Shown piece by piece: positions 53,308-60,830 of a stretch of DNA of 64,000 nucleotides; the stretch's first letter is position 1; every line of letters begins with the position of its first letter. The position numbers and the translations under genes are program-made. This DNA is from CAYNNQ01 sp964398785. GTDB taxonomy: Bacteria > Desulfobacterota > Desulfovibrionia > Desulfovibrionales > Desulfonatronovibrionaceae. Location of the stretch: NCBI GenBank assembly GCA_964398785.1, contig CAYNNQ010000003.1, forward strand, positions 62,001-126,000, in the 5' to 3' direction. The notes beneath the pieces are model-generated. The model ran no database searches, had not been told where the DNA came from, and saw only the letters and a list, made by a program, of their open reading frames with translations.

Positions 53308-54392
53308 ACGGGTCTTTTAAACTGCCCGGATACCTGCGGAATATAACCCGGGTACTGATGGACGAGGCAATCGTAGACTCCCCGCTTGCGCGGCGCGTGG
53401 AGAGAAGGCTGCCCAGCATCGAAAAAGAGATCGTGCCCTCCGGGGAGGAGATGAGACCGGAGGCGGATACCCTCTATCTCAAGAGATACAAGGGGGACTT
53501 CCTCCGTTTCTGCCCGGGAACACGGCACTACCGCTGCTGCGGTTACCGCATCGTGCATATCGGAGAAAACTGTCCCCTTGGATGCACCTATTGCATTCTT
53601 TCCAGCTATTTTCGGGATAAAAGCCTCAAAGTCTGGGCCAATCAGGAGGATCTCTTCCGGGAACTGGACAAGGCGTTCAGGGCCAACCCCAAACACCTTT
53701 TCCGGGCCGGCACCGGGGAATTCACGGACTCGTTGGTCCTGGAGCCCTTAACTTCCTACAGCCGGGATCTCGCTGGATTCATGAACCACTATCCCAACGC
53801 TTGCCTGGAACTGAAGTCCAAGGTAGGCGATTTGACCTGGATGGAGGCAGTAACTGACCCGCGACGTATCTTGCCGGCCTGGTCCCTGAACAGCCCCTAT
53901 ATAAGCGGGAAGCACGAAGAGAAGGCGGATTCACTGGAAACCAGATTGGCAGCTGCCGCGGAGTGCACTCGCAATGGCTTTCGAGTATGCCTTCATTTCG
54001 ATCCCATCATTCACTATCCGGGATGGCAAAAGGGATACGCGAAAACCGTGGAGATGATCTTCGACTACCTCCATCCCGAGGATATAGCCTATCTGAGCCT
54101 AGGCTCCTTCCGTTGCATGCCCGAACTAAAAAGCGTGATCCAGCAAGAAAGACCGCAGTGTTCATTTATATACAACGAGTTCATTGCCGGTCTGGACGGG
54201 AAAAACCGGCTCTTTCTCCCTCTACGTCTGGAACAATTTGCCTTTATGGTGAATCTTTTACGGGGAAAGGGACTGGACCGGCAGATTTATTTTTGCATGG
54301 AATCGGATACCGTGTGGAAAAAAACATTAGGCTACACCCCCCGCGATCTCGGGGGGCTGGACAGACATCTCCTGAACCAGGCATTTTTTTAA
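53304..54392 (+). CDS. SPL-family radical SAM protein (spore photoproduct lyase-like, no H-donor Cys)
   Basis: 362 residues. The radical SAM cluster is Cys90, Cys94, Cys97 (ENCPLGCTYCIL), at the same positions as in Bacillus SP lyase. GTGEFTDSLVLEP and LKSKVGDL match the SplB family. The H-atom donor Cys about residue 141 of SP lyase is absent (region EFTDSLVLE). Extra Cys at 70, 78 and 79 lie just before the cluster. The host is not expected to sporulate, so spore-photoproduct repair is unlikely; another radical reaction on nucleic acid is possible. AAAGGAG precedes the ATG, which overlaps the ParB-N gene. Confidence 0.83.
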   Translation: MNGSFKLPGYLRNITRVLMDEAIVDSPLARRVERRLPSIEKEIVPSGEEMRPEADTLYLKRYKGDFLRFCPGTRHYRCCGYRIVHIGENCPLGCTYCILSSYFRDKSLKVWANQEDLFRELDKAFRANPKHLFRAGTGEFTDSLVLEPLTSYSRDLAGFMNHYPNACLELKSKVGDLTWMEAVTDPRRILPAWSLNSPYISGKHEEKADSLETRLAAAAECTRNGFRVCLHFDPIIHYPGWQKGYAKTVEMIFDYLHPEDIAYLSLGSFRCMPELKSVIQQERPQCSFIYNEFIAGLDGKNRLFLPLRLEQFAFMVNLLRGKGLDRQIYFCMESDTVWKKTLGYTPRDLGGLDRHLLNQAFF

Positions 54393-54423
54393 AAAAGGAG
54401 GAGGGGAATAGCCCCAAAGACCA

Positions 54424-54969
54424 TTATTCCTCTCCCTTTCCCGGTCCGAAAAGCCCTTTCAGGTTGGAAGCGTTGTATTTGGGGCAGCTCTCCTGAAGAT
54501 AGCATAGTTCGCAACCGCCCCGGTACGGACAGAAAGTCAGGGTAGAGTATTTGTAATTGAGTGCCCCAGCATTTGAATATTCCAGCCCGATACGGGACAA
54601 GGATTTCTTGAGTATCTTCTCCGGGCGGGGAACCGGAGCGCAGAGGTGCGTGCCCAGTTCGGGGAGGACCTGGCGCAGAGCGCCCATGATCATGGTCTGG
54701 GCCAATGCCTGGCGTCGAAACCCCACTTCCGGACTTTCTTCCCAGATCTCCTCCAGTTCCCGTTCCACCTTTTCATCCAGATAGATGGCCAGATAGCCCT
54801 TCTTCCGTCCCAAGCGATACACGTTCAGACCGGAGGACATCCTTTCCCACTGCGGTATCAATTCCACAGTTTCCCTGCCTTCCATACCGTTGACTTGGGC
54901 CAGTAACATATACATTTCCAAATCCATGGGAGGATGGATCTGCAGTTTTTCCGCTTCAAGTAAAGCCAT
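54424..54969 (-). CDS. Unknown protein with a C-terminal four-Cys cluster
   Basis: 181 residues, no signal peptide. Cys147, 153, 156 and 162 give C-x5-C-x2-C-x5-C, close to the 4Fe-4S loop of endonuclease III/MutY (C-x6-C-x2-C-x5-C). No HhH-GPD motif is visible, so only the cluster is comparable. The middle is a charged helix around DEKVERELEEIWEE. It converges with the SPL-like gene 31 bp away. A stem GAGGGGAATA/TATTCCTC spans the junction and could act as a shared hairpin. Confidence 0.65.
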   Translation of the reverse strand: MALLEAEKLQIHPPMDLEMYMLLAQVNGMEGRETVELIPQWERMSSGLNVYRLGRKKGYLAIYLDEKVERELEEIWEESPEVGFRRQALAQTMIMGALRQVLPELGTHLCAPVPRPEKILKKSLSRIGLEYSNAGALNYKYSTLTFCPYRGGCELCYLQESCPKYNASNLKGLFGPGKGEE

Positions 54970-55100
54970 ACTTATTTCCTTATAATTATTCGGTTAATTT
55001 TTCCTCTACCCTTCCGGACCACCGGCAAACGGAGCAATAAGAAACCCAAGCATTCACGCAAGCTGTCTGCCCACATTGGACACCGGGGATAGTAACTCAA

Positions 55101-55459
55101 GGATCTCCGACACAGCGTGTGGATTTTATATATTTTCTCCTTTTGCTCTTTTTGGAGGCATCTGCAAAAAGTCCAGATCCGGAGTTAAATGTACAGGTTA
55201 TATTGTGCAACCATCTGATTTTACTTAAAACTTAACAACTTAAAACTGCCTGCAAAAATTTGTTTTTTGCAGGCGCCTCTTTTTGGATGCTTTTAACGAG
55301 GGGTCCGCGCGTTTTCTTGGCTCCCGCAGCCAAATTTTAATTTGGGTGCGGGAAGGGGAGGGGCATCCTCCTTTGGCGGGGCCTAGAAAACACCGGGCCG
55401 GTAGTTTGGCATCCAAAAAGATCAGGCGGAAAAAATCCACATCAAACGCCAAGGACCCA
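55101..55459. repeat. Family A element, copy A6, interrupted by a family C insertion
   Basis: L2 end GGATCTCCGACACAGCG at left, L1 end CAAACGCCAAGGACCCA at right. Flanks TAACTCAA (55093-55100) and TAATTCAA (55460-55467) match at 7 of 8. Without the inserted C3 and its duplication it is about 228 bp. The surrounding spacer 54970-55666 has no gene. Confidence 0.87.
55155..55279. repeat. Family C element, copy C3, nested inside A6
   Basis: 125 bp from GAGGCATCTGCAAAAAG to TTTTTTGCAGGCGCCTC, nearly perfect terminal inverted repeats (GAGGC..CTGCAAAAA). The target TTTTTG is duplicated at 55149-55154 and 55280-55285. The uninterrupted sequence is seen in A4 and A5 (GATCTTTTGGGATGC), which shows the insertion directly. 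Confidence 0.92.
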
Positions 55460-55666
55460 TAATTCAAAAGCTCTGAATGGACTTCGCAATTACCGGAAAC
55501 AGGCCCATTAGACAACCGCAAAATTCGCACCGACCGCCAATATATCACCCCCTGTTTTAAGCTTGCCTCCAGGCAAATATTCCCTTAAAAAGAATTGTAT
55601 TTCGAGGGTTGATTATTTTCCAGGGGGCAAGCCAATATCCCCCAAAGGCAATCAAAAGGTGCACAG

Positions 55667-57256
55667 ATGGAATCCCGGGATCCCAAATCTTCTATGTCCT
55701 CAGAACTGGAACAGCTGGAAAACGAACTGGTCCGGCTAATAAGCCGCAGGACCAAGCTTCTGGGCAATATCTCCCGTAAAAGACGAGAACGCAAGGAGAG
55801 CCTGACCGACCCCCAGCTGGAAAAAAATTTGTGGAAAAAATGGAAGACCACTGCCCAATCCGGGAATAAACGGATATACAGGCAGCTCTTCAATCAGTTG
55901 AACAACCTGGCCTATTCCCACGCGGAAAAGCCCCAGGAAAAGCCGTTCTGCCTCTACCCCAGCCAACGATCCCTGAATATCAGCATCCCCGGACCCAAGG
56001 AATCGCTTGAGACACGCCTGTACACCATGATAGCGACATGCACTCCGGGTATAAGGACTATAACCGACTACCCCTTAAACGATATACACGTGGAATTTAT
56101 AAAAGCACTCAACCAGTGCAAGGCAAAGCTCTCCTGGGAAGAAGACACCCTGCACAGCCAGGAGGCGGGACTGGATATGGACGGCGTCTCTGTATATGTA
56201 GGCAGCGACGAGTTCAACCTCTTTCTCATGCTTGCTCTAGGGGTAGGACGATCCTGTGTGGTTCGCTTCAACTGCTCCGCCAGCCTCAAAAACAGAAACC
56301 TGAATTTTTTACAGCCGGTATTACAGGAAATGGGAGCTCGGCTGAATTTCATTGAGCCCAAGACGTATACTCTGCCTGCCAAACTGGAGGCTTCAGGTAT
56401 TTTCCCAGAGCATATCACCTTTCCCGCGGATGGGGATCCCATGTTTCTCCTGGCCCTTATTATGGCCGCAAGTACTTATTCCAAACCGCTGCAGATCCGT
56501 TTTCCGGAAGACATGCTTCCGGCACAAGCCGTAAACTGCCTGGATATAATGGAAAACTGCGGAGTATCTCTTGAACGTTCTGCGCAAAGCATTAAGATCG
56601 ACCCCTCTTCCCCTGTTTTGCCTCGGTCCCCGGAAATCCAGTTGGACCCGATATTGTCCGGATACCTCTTGGCTATGCCCCTTTTCTGCAAAGGTACGGT
56701 CCATCTTACCGGTAGCTGGGCACAATGCCCTCTAAGCGCCGCTGTACTGGATCTTTTGCATCATAGCGGATTAAAAACCGAAATAGGGGAGAAAGAAATA
56801 AAGTCCACCCCGGGCACACCGCCGCAGGAAAAGGTGCTGGACATACGCGAATTTCCCCGTCTGCTCCCCCTGGCAACGGCTCTGGTGGCAGGTATAAAGC
56901 AGGAGGGTTCCATTTTCGTGGATACAGCGGAAGCCGATGTAACCACGGCCGGGGAATGCCTGGAGACCCTGGGGATATCCTGCAAGGTCTATCCCAACCG
57001 TCTGGAATTGGCCCCGGCCAATACCGCACCGCAAAAAGACCCACCGTGGGAATGCCCCACCCCCCTGTGGGGACTCTCCTACGCCCTTATCTCTTTTACC
57101 TACCGCGGACTGTGCCTGGCCAACCCGGGTATTCTGACCAGCATATGGCCCCGGTTCTGGAAAATATTCATGTCTTTGCCCGAACCGCAGAAGCAGATGC
57201 AGACCCCAAGCAATGAAGGGGAAAAGACACAGAGGAGGCGAATTATTGTCCGATGA
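55667..57256 (+). CDS. Chorismate-mutase-like domain fused to a degenerate EPSP synthase-like domain
   Basis: 529 residues. Residues about 10-85 follow the AroQ chorismate mutase pattern (SSELEQLENELVRLISRRT, basic helix SRKRRERKE, then a long helix). From about 100 the EPSP synthase (AroA) fold is recognisable: SLNISIPGPKESLETRLYTMIAT aligns with the PGSKSxxxR loop, later with repeat-like LDP, ADGDPMFLL and AEADVTTAGECLE. Key AroA motifs are altered: PGSKS is PGPKES and the GNAGT block is GSDEFN. I therefore expect no normal EPSP synthase activity. It starts an operon continuing with a coiled-coil peptide, PAS-HisKA protein, aconitase and PpiD. Confidence 0.72.
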   Translation: MESRDPKSSMSSELEQLENELVRLISRRTKLLGNISRKRRERKESLTDPQLEKNLWKKWKTTAQSGNKRIYRQLFNQLNNLAYSHAEKPQEKPFCLYPSQRSLNISIPGPKESLETRLYTMIATCTPGIRTITDYPLNDIHVEFIKALNQCKAKLSWEEDTLHSQEAGLDMDGVSVYVGSDEFNLFLMLALGVGRSCVVRFNCSASLKNRNLNFLQPVLQEMGARLNFIEPKTYTLPAKLEASGIFPEHITFPADGDPMFLLALIMAASTYSKPLQIRFPEDMLPAQAVNCLDIMENCGVSLERSAQSIKIDPSSPVLPRSPEIQLDPILSGYLLAMPLFCKGTVHLTGSWAQCPLSAAVLDLLHHSGLKTEIGEKEIKSTPGTPPQEKVLDIREFPRLLPLATALVAGIKQEGSIFVDTAEADVTTAGECLETLGISCKVYPNRLELAPANTAPQKDPPWECPTPLWGLSYALISFTYRGLCLANPGILTSIWPRFWKIFMSLPEPQKQMQTPSNEGEKTQRRRIIVR

Positions 57257-57464
57257 GATAAAACAGCTGCAAAGGGAAGTCGAGGACTTGAACGTGCAAA
57301 AAACCTCCTGTGCGGCCAAAATAGACGAACTGCGCAATAGCGAGGACCCGCAAGCCGGGATATTCCACCATCAGGAGATATTCTCCCTGCAGCAGGAAAA
57401 ACTGCGTTTACAGGTGGAGCTTGAATTCCGGGAAAAAAAACTGAATCGGCTAAGCATGGAATAA
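57246..57464 (+). CDS. Short coiled-coil peptide
   Basis: 72 residues, almost entirely Glu/Leu/Lys heptads (LQREVEDLNVQK, LQQEKLRLQVELEFREKKL), a predicted coiled coil. The TTG start follows AGAGGAGG at 7 bp spacing and overlaps the upstream gene end by 11 bp; an ATG at 57213 in the same frame is the alternative. It ends 3 bp before the PAS-HisKA gene, so it could be its partner or regulator (inference). Confidence 0.62.
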   Translation: MSDEIKQLQREVEDLNVQKTSCAAKIDELRNSEDPQAGIFHHQEIFSLQQEKLRLQVELEFREKKLNRLSME

Positions 57465-57467
57465 CGG

Positions 57468-58901
57468 ATGGCTTCAAGTACAGGTATAATCGGTCCGGCC
57501 CGGGCACTGAAGAAGATATCTGAAGCCTTGGGGGAAAAAAGTTCTGTGTGGCCTCAACTACAGGTGGCCGCACTAACTTACACCGACAACCCTCCGAATG
57601 TGGGGGACTGGCCCGAATATTCCTCCTGGCAGGAAATGCTCTCCAGACACTCCCTGAATGTAGTGCTCAATCTGTGTGCCGATAAAGATATAATCATGGA
57701 GCTGCGTTCCGGTTTGCCGGCCGAGGTGCATCTTATGGAAGAGACCCCGGCCCAGTGGCTGCACGCCCTGTTTCGCACGCACAAGGTCCTGCTACAGAAA
57801 CAGGCCACCAAGAGCAGGCTCTTGCAACAGACCCTGGATGCCCTGCCCTTCCCGGCCATAATGTTCAGCCCCAAGGGTTTGGTCCAGCACTGGAATACCC
57901 ATTGCGCCAGATTAACCAATGTGCCTGCGGAGAAAGTCCTTCGGAAATACAAAGTGGGGCAGTCCTTCTATCGGGAAGAGCGCCCCTTGCTCGGGCAAAT
58001 AATACTGGAGGAGAACGACCCACAGCAAATCACCGCCATGTTTGACTCTCCGGATGTCGAAGTCACTCCTATGGAAAACGGAGTGCAGGTTTTCGGATAT
58101 GTACAGTTGCGCGGACGTCTCCCAGGCTACTATTTCATCACTGCCCAGAGGATCGTAAAGGAGGATCGGATTCTGGGATCGCTGGAGCTGATCCAGGACA
58201 TGAGCGCCGTCTCCATGCTCAAGACCCAGCTAAAGGAGCACCAGGAAACCCTGCGCCTGATGATGACCAACCTTCCCTTCCCCTTGCTAAGCACTGATCT
58301 GCAGGGAAAGATACGCTTCAGCAACTCCGCCGCCCAAAAAAACTTTATGCAAAAACTGAGGCCGGAATCCGGAGAGGACACTACCAATATCCTGACCTAT
58401 CTGGGGCAGGCCTTGAGTCAGGAGGATATCCAAAACCTTGGCCAATGGTTGGAGGATACGGCGATAGAAAGCAATCCTTCTCGCACCCTGTCCCTAGATA
58501 TCAAGGATTCCCTTTGGGAAATCACCTGTATCAAGAGCGGAGAAAACGAATCCGAAAATGCCCTATGGGTCCTGCGCAACATAAGCGAAGAGGAAAACGA
58601 GGAAAGGCTTAGCACCGCTCTGGCTTTTTCCGGAGCACTCAGCCATGAACTGGCCCAGCCTCTGACCGCCATATCCAACTCCGCCCGTCTTTTGGCCCGT
58701 ACCGAATCCCGGGACCAGGAAAGGATTCAAAAGCACAAGGACATCCTGGAAAAAGAAAGCGAGAGAGTCATGCAGGTGTACCGCAAGTTACAAAACCTGA
58801 CCTCGTATAAACTCCAAGGGTATCTGGACACCCAAATCATGGACTTGGACCACTCTTCGGAAGAGCTCTTCCCCTTTAAAGACTCAGGAGAAAACGAATG
58901 A
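57468..58901 (+). CDS. PAS-HisKA protein without a catalytic ATPase domain
   Basis: 477 residues, no transmembrane helix. Residues about 5-110 are a possible nucleotide- or ligand-binding domain. PAS-like domains lie at about 120-235 (LPFPAIMFSPKGLVQHWNT) and 260-370 (LPFPLLSTDLQGKIRFSN). The HisKA dimerisation helix has ALSHELAQPLTAISNSARLL with phospho-acceptor His393. The protein ends 85 residues later with no N, G1, F or G2 box, so there is no HATPase domain. It could be phosphorylated in trans or act as a scaffold. Its stop overlaps the aconitase ATG (ATGA). Confidence 0.8.
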   Translation: MASSTGIIGPARALKKISEALGEKSSVWPQLQVAALTYTDNPPNVGDWPEYSSWQEMLSRHSLNVVLNLCADKDIIMELRSGLPAEVHLMEETPAQWLHALFRTHKVLLQKQATKSRLLQQTLDALPFPAIMFSPKGLVQHWNTHCARLTNVPAEKVLRKYKVGQSFYREERPLLGQIILEENDPQQITAMFDSPDVEVTPMENGVQVFGYVQLRGRLPGYYFITAQRIVKEDRILGSLELIQDMSAVSMLKTQLKEHQETLRLMMTNLPFPLLSTDLQGKIRFSNSAAQKNFMQKLRPESGEDTTNILTYLGQALSQEDIQNLGQWLEDTAIESNPSRTLSLDIKDSLWEITCIKSGENESENALWVLRNISEEENEERLSTALAFSGALSHELAQPLTAISNSARLLARTESRDQERIQKHKDILEKESERVMQVYRKLQNLTSYKLQGYLDTQIMDLDHSSEELFPFKDSGENE

Positions 58902-60808
58902 ATCTGACTCGCAAGATAATCAGTGCCCACATGAGCGGGGAGGAAACATCCCCAGGCGAAGAAGTCGGCTTAAAGATAGATCAGACCTTGACCCAAGACG
59001 CCACCGGCACCATGGCCTGCCTGCAATGGGAATCCATTGGCCTGGAACATGTACGTACCGACCTTTCCGTAAGTTATGTGGATCACAACACCTTACAGAT
59101 GGGATTCAAAAATCCGGACGATCACCGCTACCTGCGTAGCGTGGCCCAAAAATACGGCATGGTCTTTTCCCCACCAGGAACGGGCATATGTCATCAGCTG
59201 CATCTGGAAAACTTTGCCCGTCCAGGAACCACTCTGCTTGGGTCGGACAGCCACACTCCAACAAGTGGCGGAGTCGGTTCTCTGGCCATGGGAGCCGGGG
59301 GACTATCCGTGGCCCTGGCCATGGCTGGGGAGCCGTATACCATAAGCATGCCCCGGGTGGTAAACGTCAGTCTGCACGGCCGGCTGGAAGGCTGGGCCTC
59401 GGCCAAGGACATTATACTTTACCTGCTAACCCGAATCAGCGTAAAAGGTGGAGTGGGGAAAGTCTTCGAATACACTGGTCCGGGCGTGAAGGCATTGAGC
59501 GTTCCGGAACGGGCAACCATTACCAATATGGGGGCGGAACTAGGGGCTACAAGCTCGATATTCCCTTCGGACGAGAACACCCACGCTTTTTTGAAAGCCA
59601 TGGGACGCGAAGAGGATTTCACTCCCTTGGGCCCCGACCCGGAAGCGGAATACGAGGAAACCATGGAGATAGATTTGTCCCGGATACAACCCATGGTGGC
59701 CAAACCGCACATGCCGGACCGAGGCGTCCCGGTCTCCGAACTCGAGGGGAAACAGGTAGACCAGGCGGCAATCGGATCCTGCACCAACTCCTCGTACGCC
59801 GATCTCAAAACCGCGGCCCGGGTCCTCTCCGGAAACACCAAGGCCGACCATGTGGATCTTTTGATCTCCCCCGGGTCCAAGCAGGTACTGCAGATGCTTA
59901 TGCACGAAGACCTGGTCTGGCCCATGCTGGATGCCGGGGGAAGGCTTCTGGAATGTGCCTGCGGGCCGTGCATCGGCATGGGTGGTTCCCCGGTTAGCTC
60001 CGGGGTGAGCGTGCGTACCTTCAACCGCAATTTCGAAGGACGCAGCGGGACCAAAAACGCCGGGGTATATCTGGCCAGCCCGGCCACGGCTGCATTTTCC
60101 GCTTTGCACGGCCGCTTTTTGGCCCCGGATAAATGGGGAAAACCCCTCCCCCGTCCCGAACTTCCGGCCGATCCGCCAAGTATCAGGCATATGTTCGTTT
60201 TTCCCGAAGAATGCAGCCACACCGAGGTAGAACGCGGGCCGAACATAGTTCCCTTGCCCCAGTTCGATGCACTCCCCGAACAGTTTAAGCTCCCGGTGAG
60301 TCTCAAGGTGGCCGACGACATAACCACCGACCATATACTGCCCGGAGGGGCGGAAGTCACTTCCCTGCGCTCCAATATCCCGGCCATAAGTCGATACGTT
60401 TTTTCCAGAGTAGACGAAGATTTCGTTAATCGCGCGGAGAACAGTGGCTCAAGTTTGATTTTGGGGGGAGAAAATTACGGGCAGGGCTCCAGCCGGGAAC
60501 ACGCCGCGCTAGCTCCCCGTTACCTGGGAATAAGGGCGGTTGTGGCCAAATCTTTTGCCCGCATTCATCGAGCCAATCTGGTAAACTTCGGCATCCTTCC
60601 GCTTACATTAGCTGATGGCCGGGAATACGAATACATCTCTACCGGGGACGTACTGCACATTGACTGCAATCGACTCCTACCGGGGGAAGAATTGCCAGCG
60701 AAAAGCGATTCCGGCCAGGAAATACTTATAAGCAATGATTTGACGCGGAAGGAACTAGGGGTTATCAGAGCTGGCGGCCTGCTGAACTCAGTCAAGCATA
60801 AAAAATAA
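58898..60808 (+). CDS. acnA: Aconitate hydratase
   Basis: 636 residues of the aconitase superfamily. The 4Fe-4S ligands are Cys295 (IGSCTNSSYADL), Cys355 and Cys358 (CACGPCIGMGG). The swivel domain has GGENYGQGSSREHAALAPRYLG and SFARIHRANLVNFGILPL. The length suits the shorter bacterial-mitochondrial type rather than the 890-residue AcnA. It interconverts citrate and isocitrate. Located between a sensor-like gene and ppiD, an order I believe occurs in other Desulfovibrionales. Confidence 0.94.
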   Translation: MNLTRKIISAHMSGEETSPGEEVGLKIDQTLTQDATGTMACLQWESIGLEHVRTDLSVSYVDHNTLQMGFKNPDDHRYLRSVAQKYGMVFSPPGTGICHQLHLENFARPGTTLLGSDSHTPTSGGVGSLAMGAGGLSVALAMAGEPYTISMPRVVNVSLHGRLEGWASAKDIILYLLTRISVKGGVGKVFEYTGPGVKALSVPERATITNMGAELGATSSIFPSDENTHAFLKAMGREEDFTPLGPDPEAEYEETMEIDLSRIQPMVAKPHMPDRGVPVSELEGKQVDQAAIGSCTNSSYADLKTAARVLSGNTKADHVDLLISPGSKQVLQMLMHEDLVWPMLDAGGRLLECACGPCIGMGGSPVSSGVSVRTFNRNFEGRSGTKNAGVYLASPATAAFSALHGRFLAPDKWGKPLPRPELPADPPSIRHMFVFPEECSHTEVERGPNIVPLPQFDALPEQFKLPVSLKVADDITTDHILPGGAEVTSLRSNIPAISRYVFSRVDEDFVNRAENSGSSLILGGENYGQGSSREHAALAPRYLGIRAVVAKSFARIHRANLVNFGILPLTLADGREYEYISTGDVLHIDCNRLLPGEELPAKSDSGQEILISNDLTRKELGVIRAGGLLNSVKHKK

Positions 60809-60830
60809 ATAATACGGTTAGGAGATATAC

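Noticed and set aside
59188..59997. A 269-residue frame overlapping aconitase on the same strand
   Set aside because: Out of frame with the aconitase Fe-S motifs; low-complexity Gly/Arg/Pro composition.
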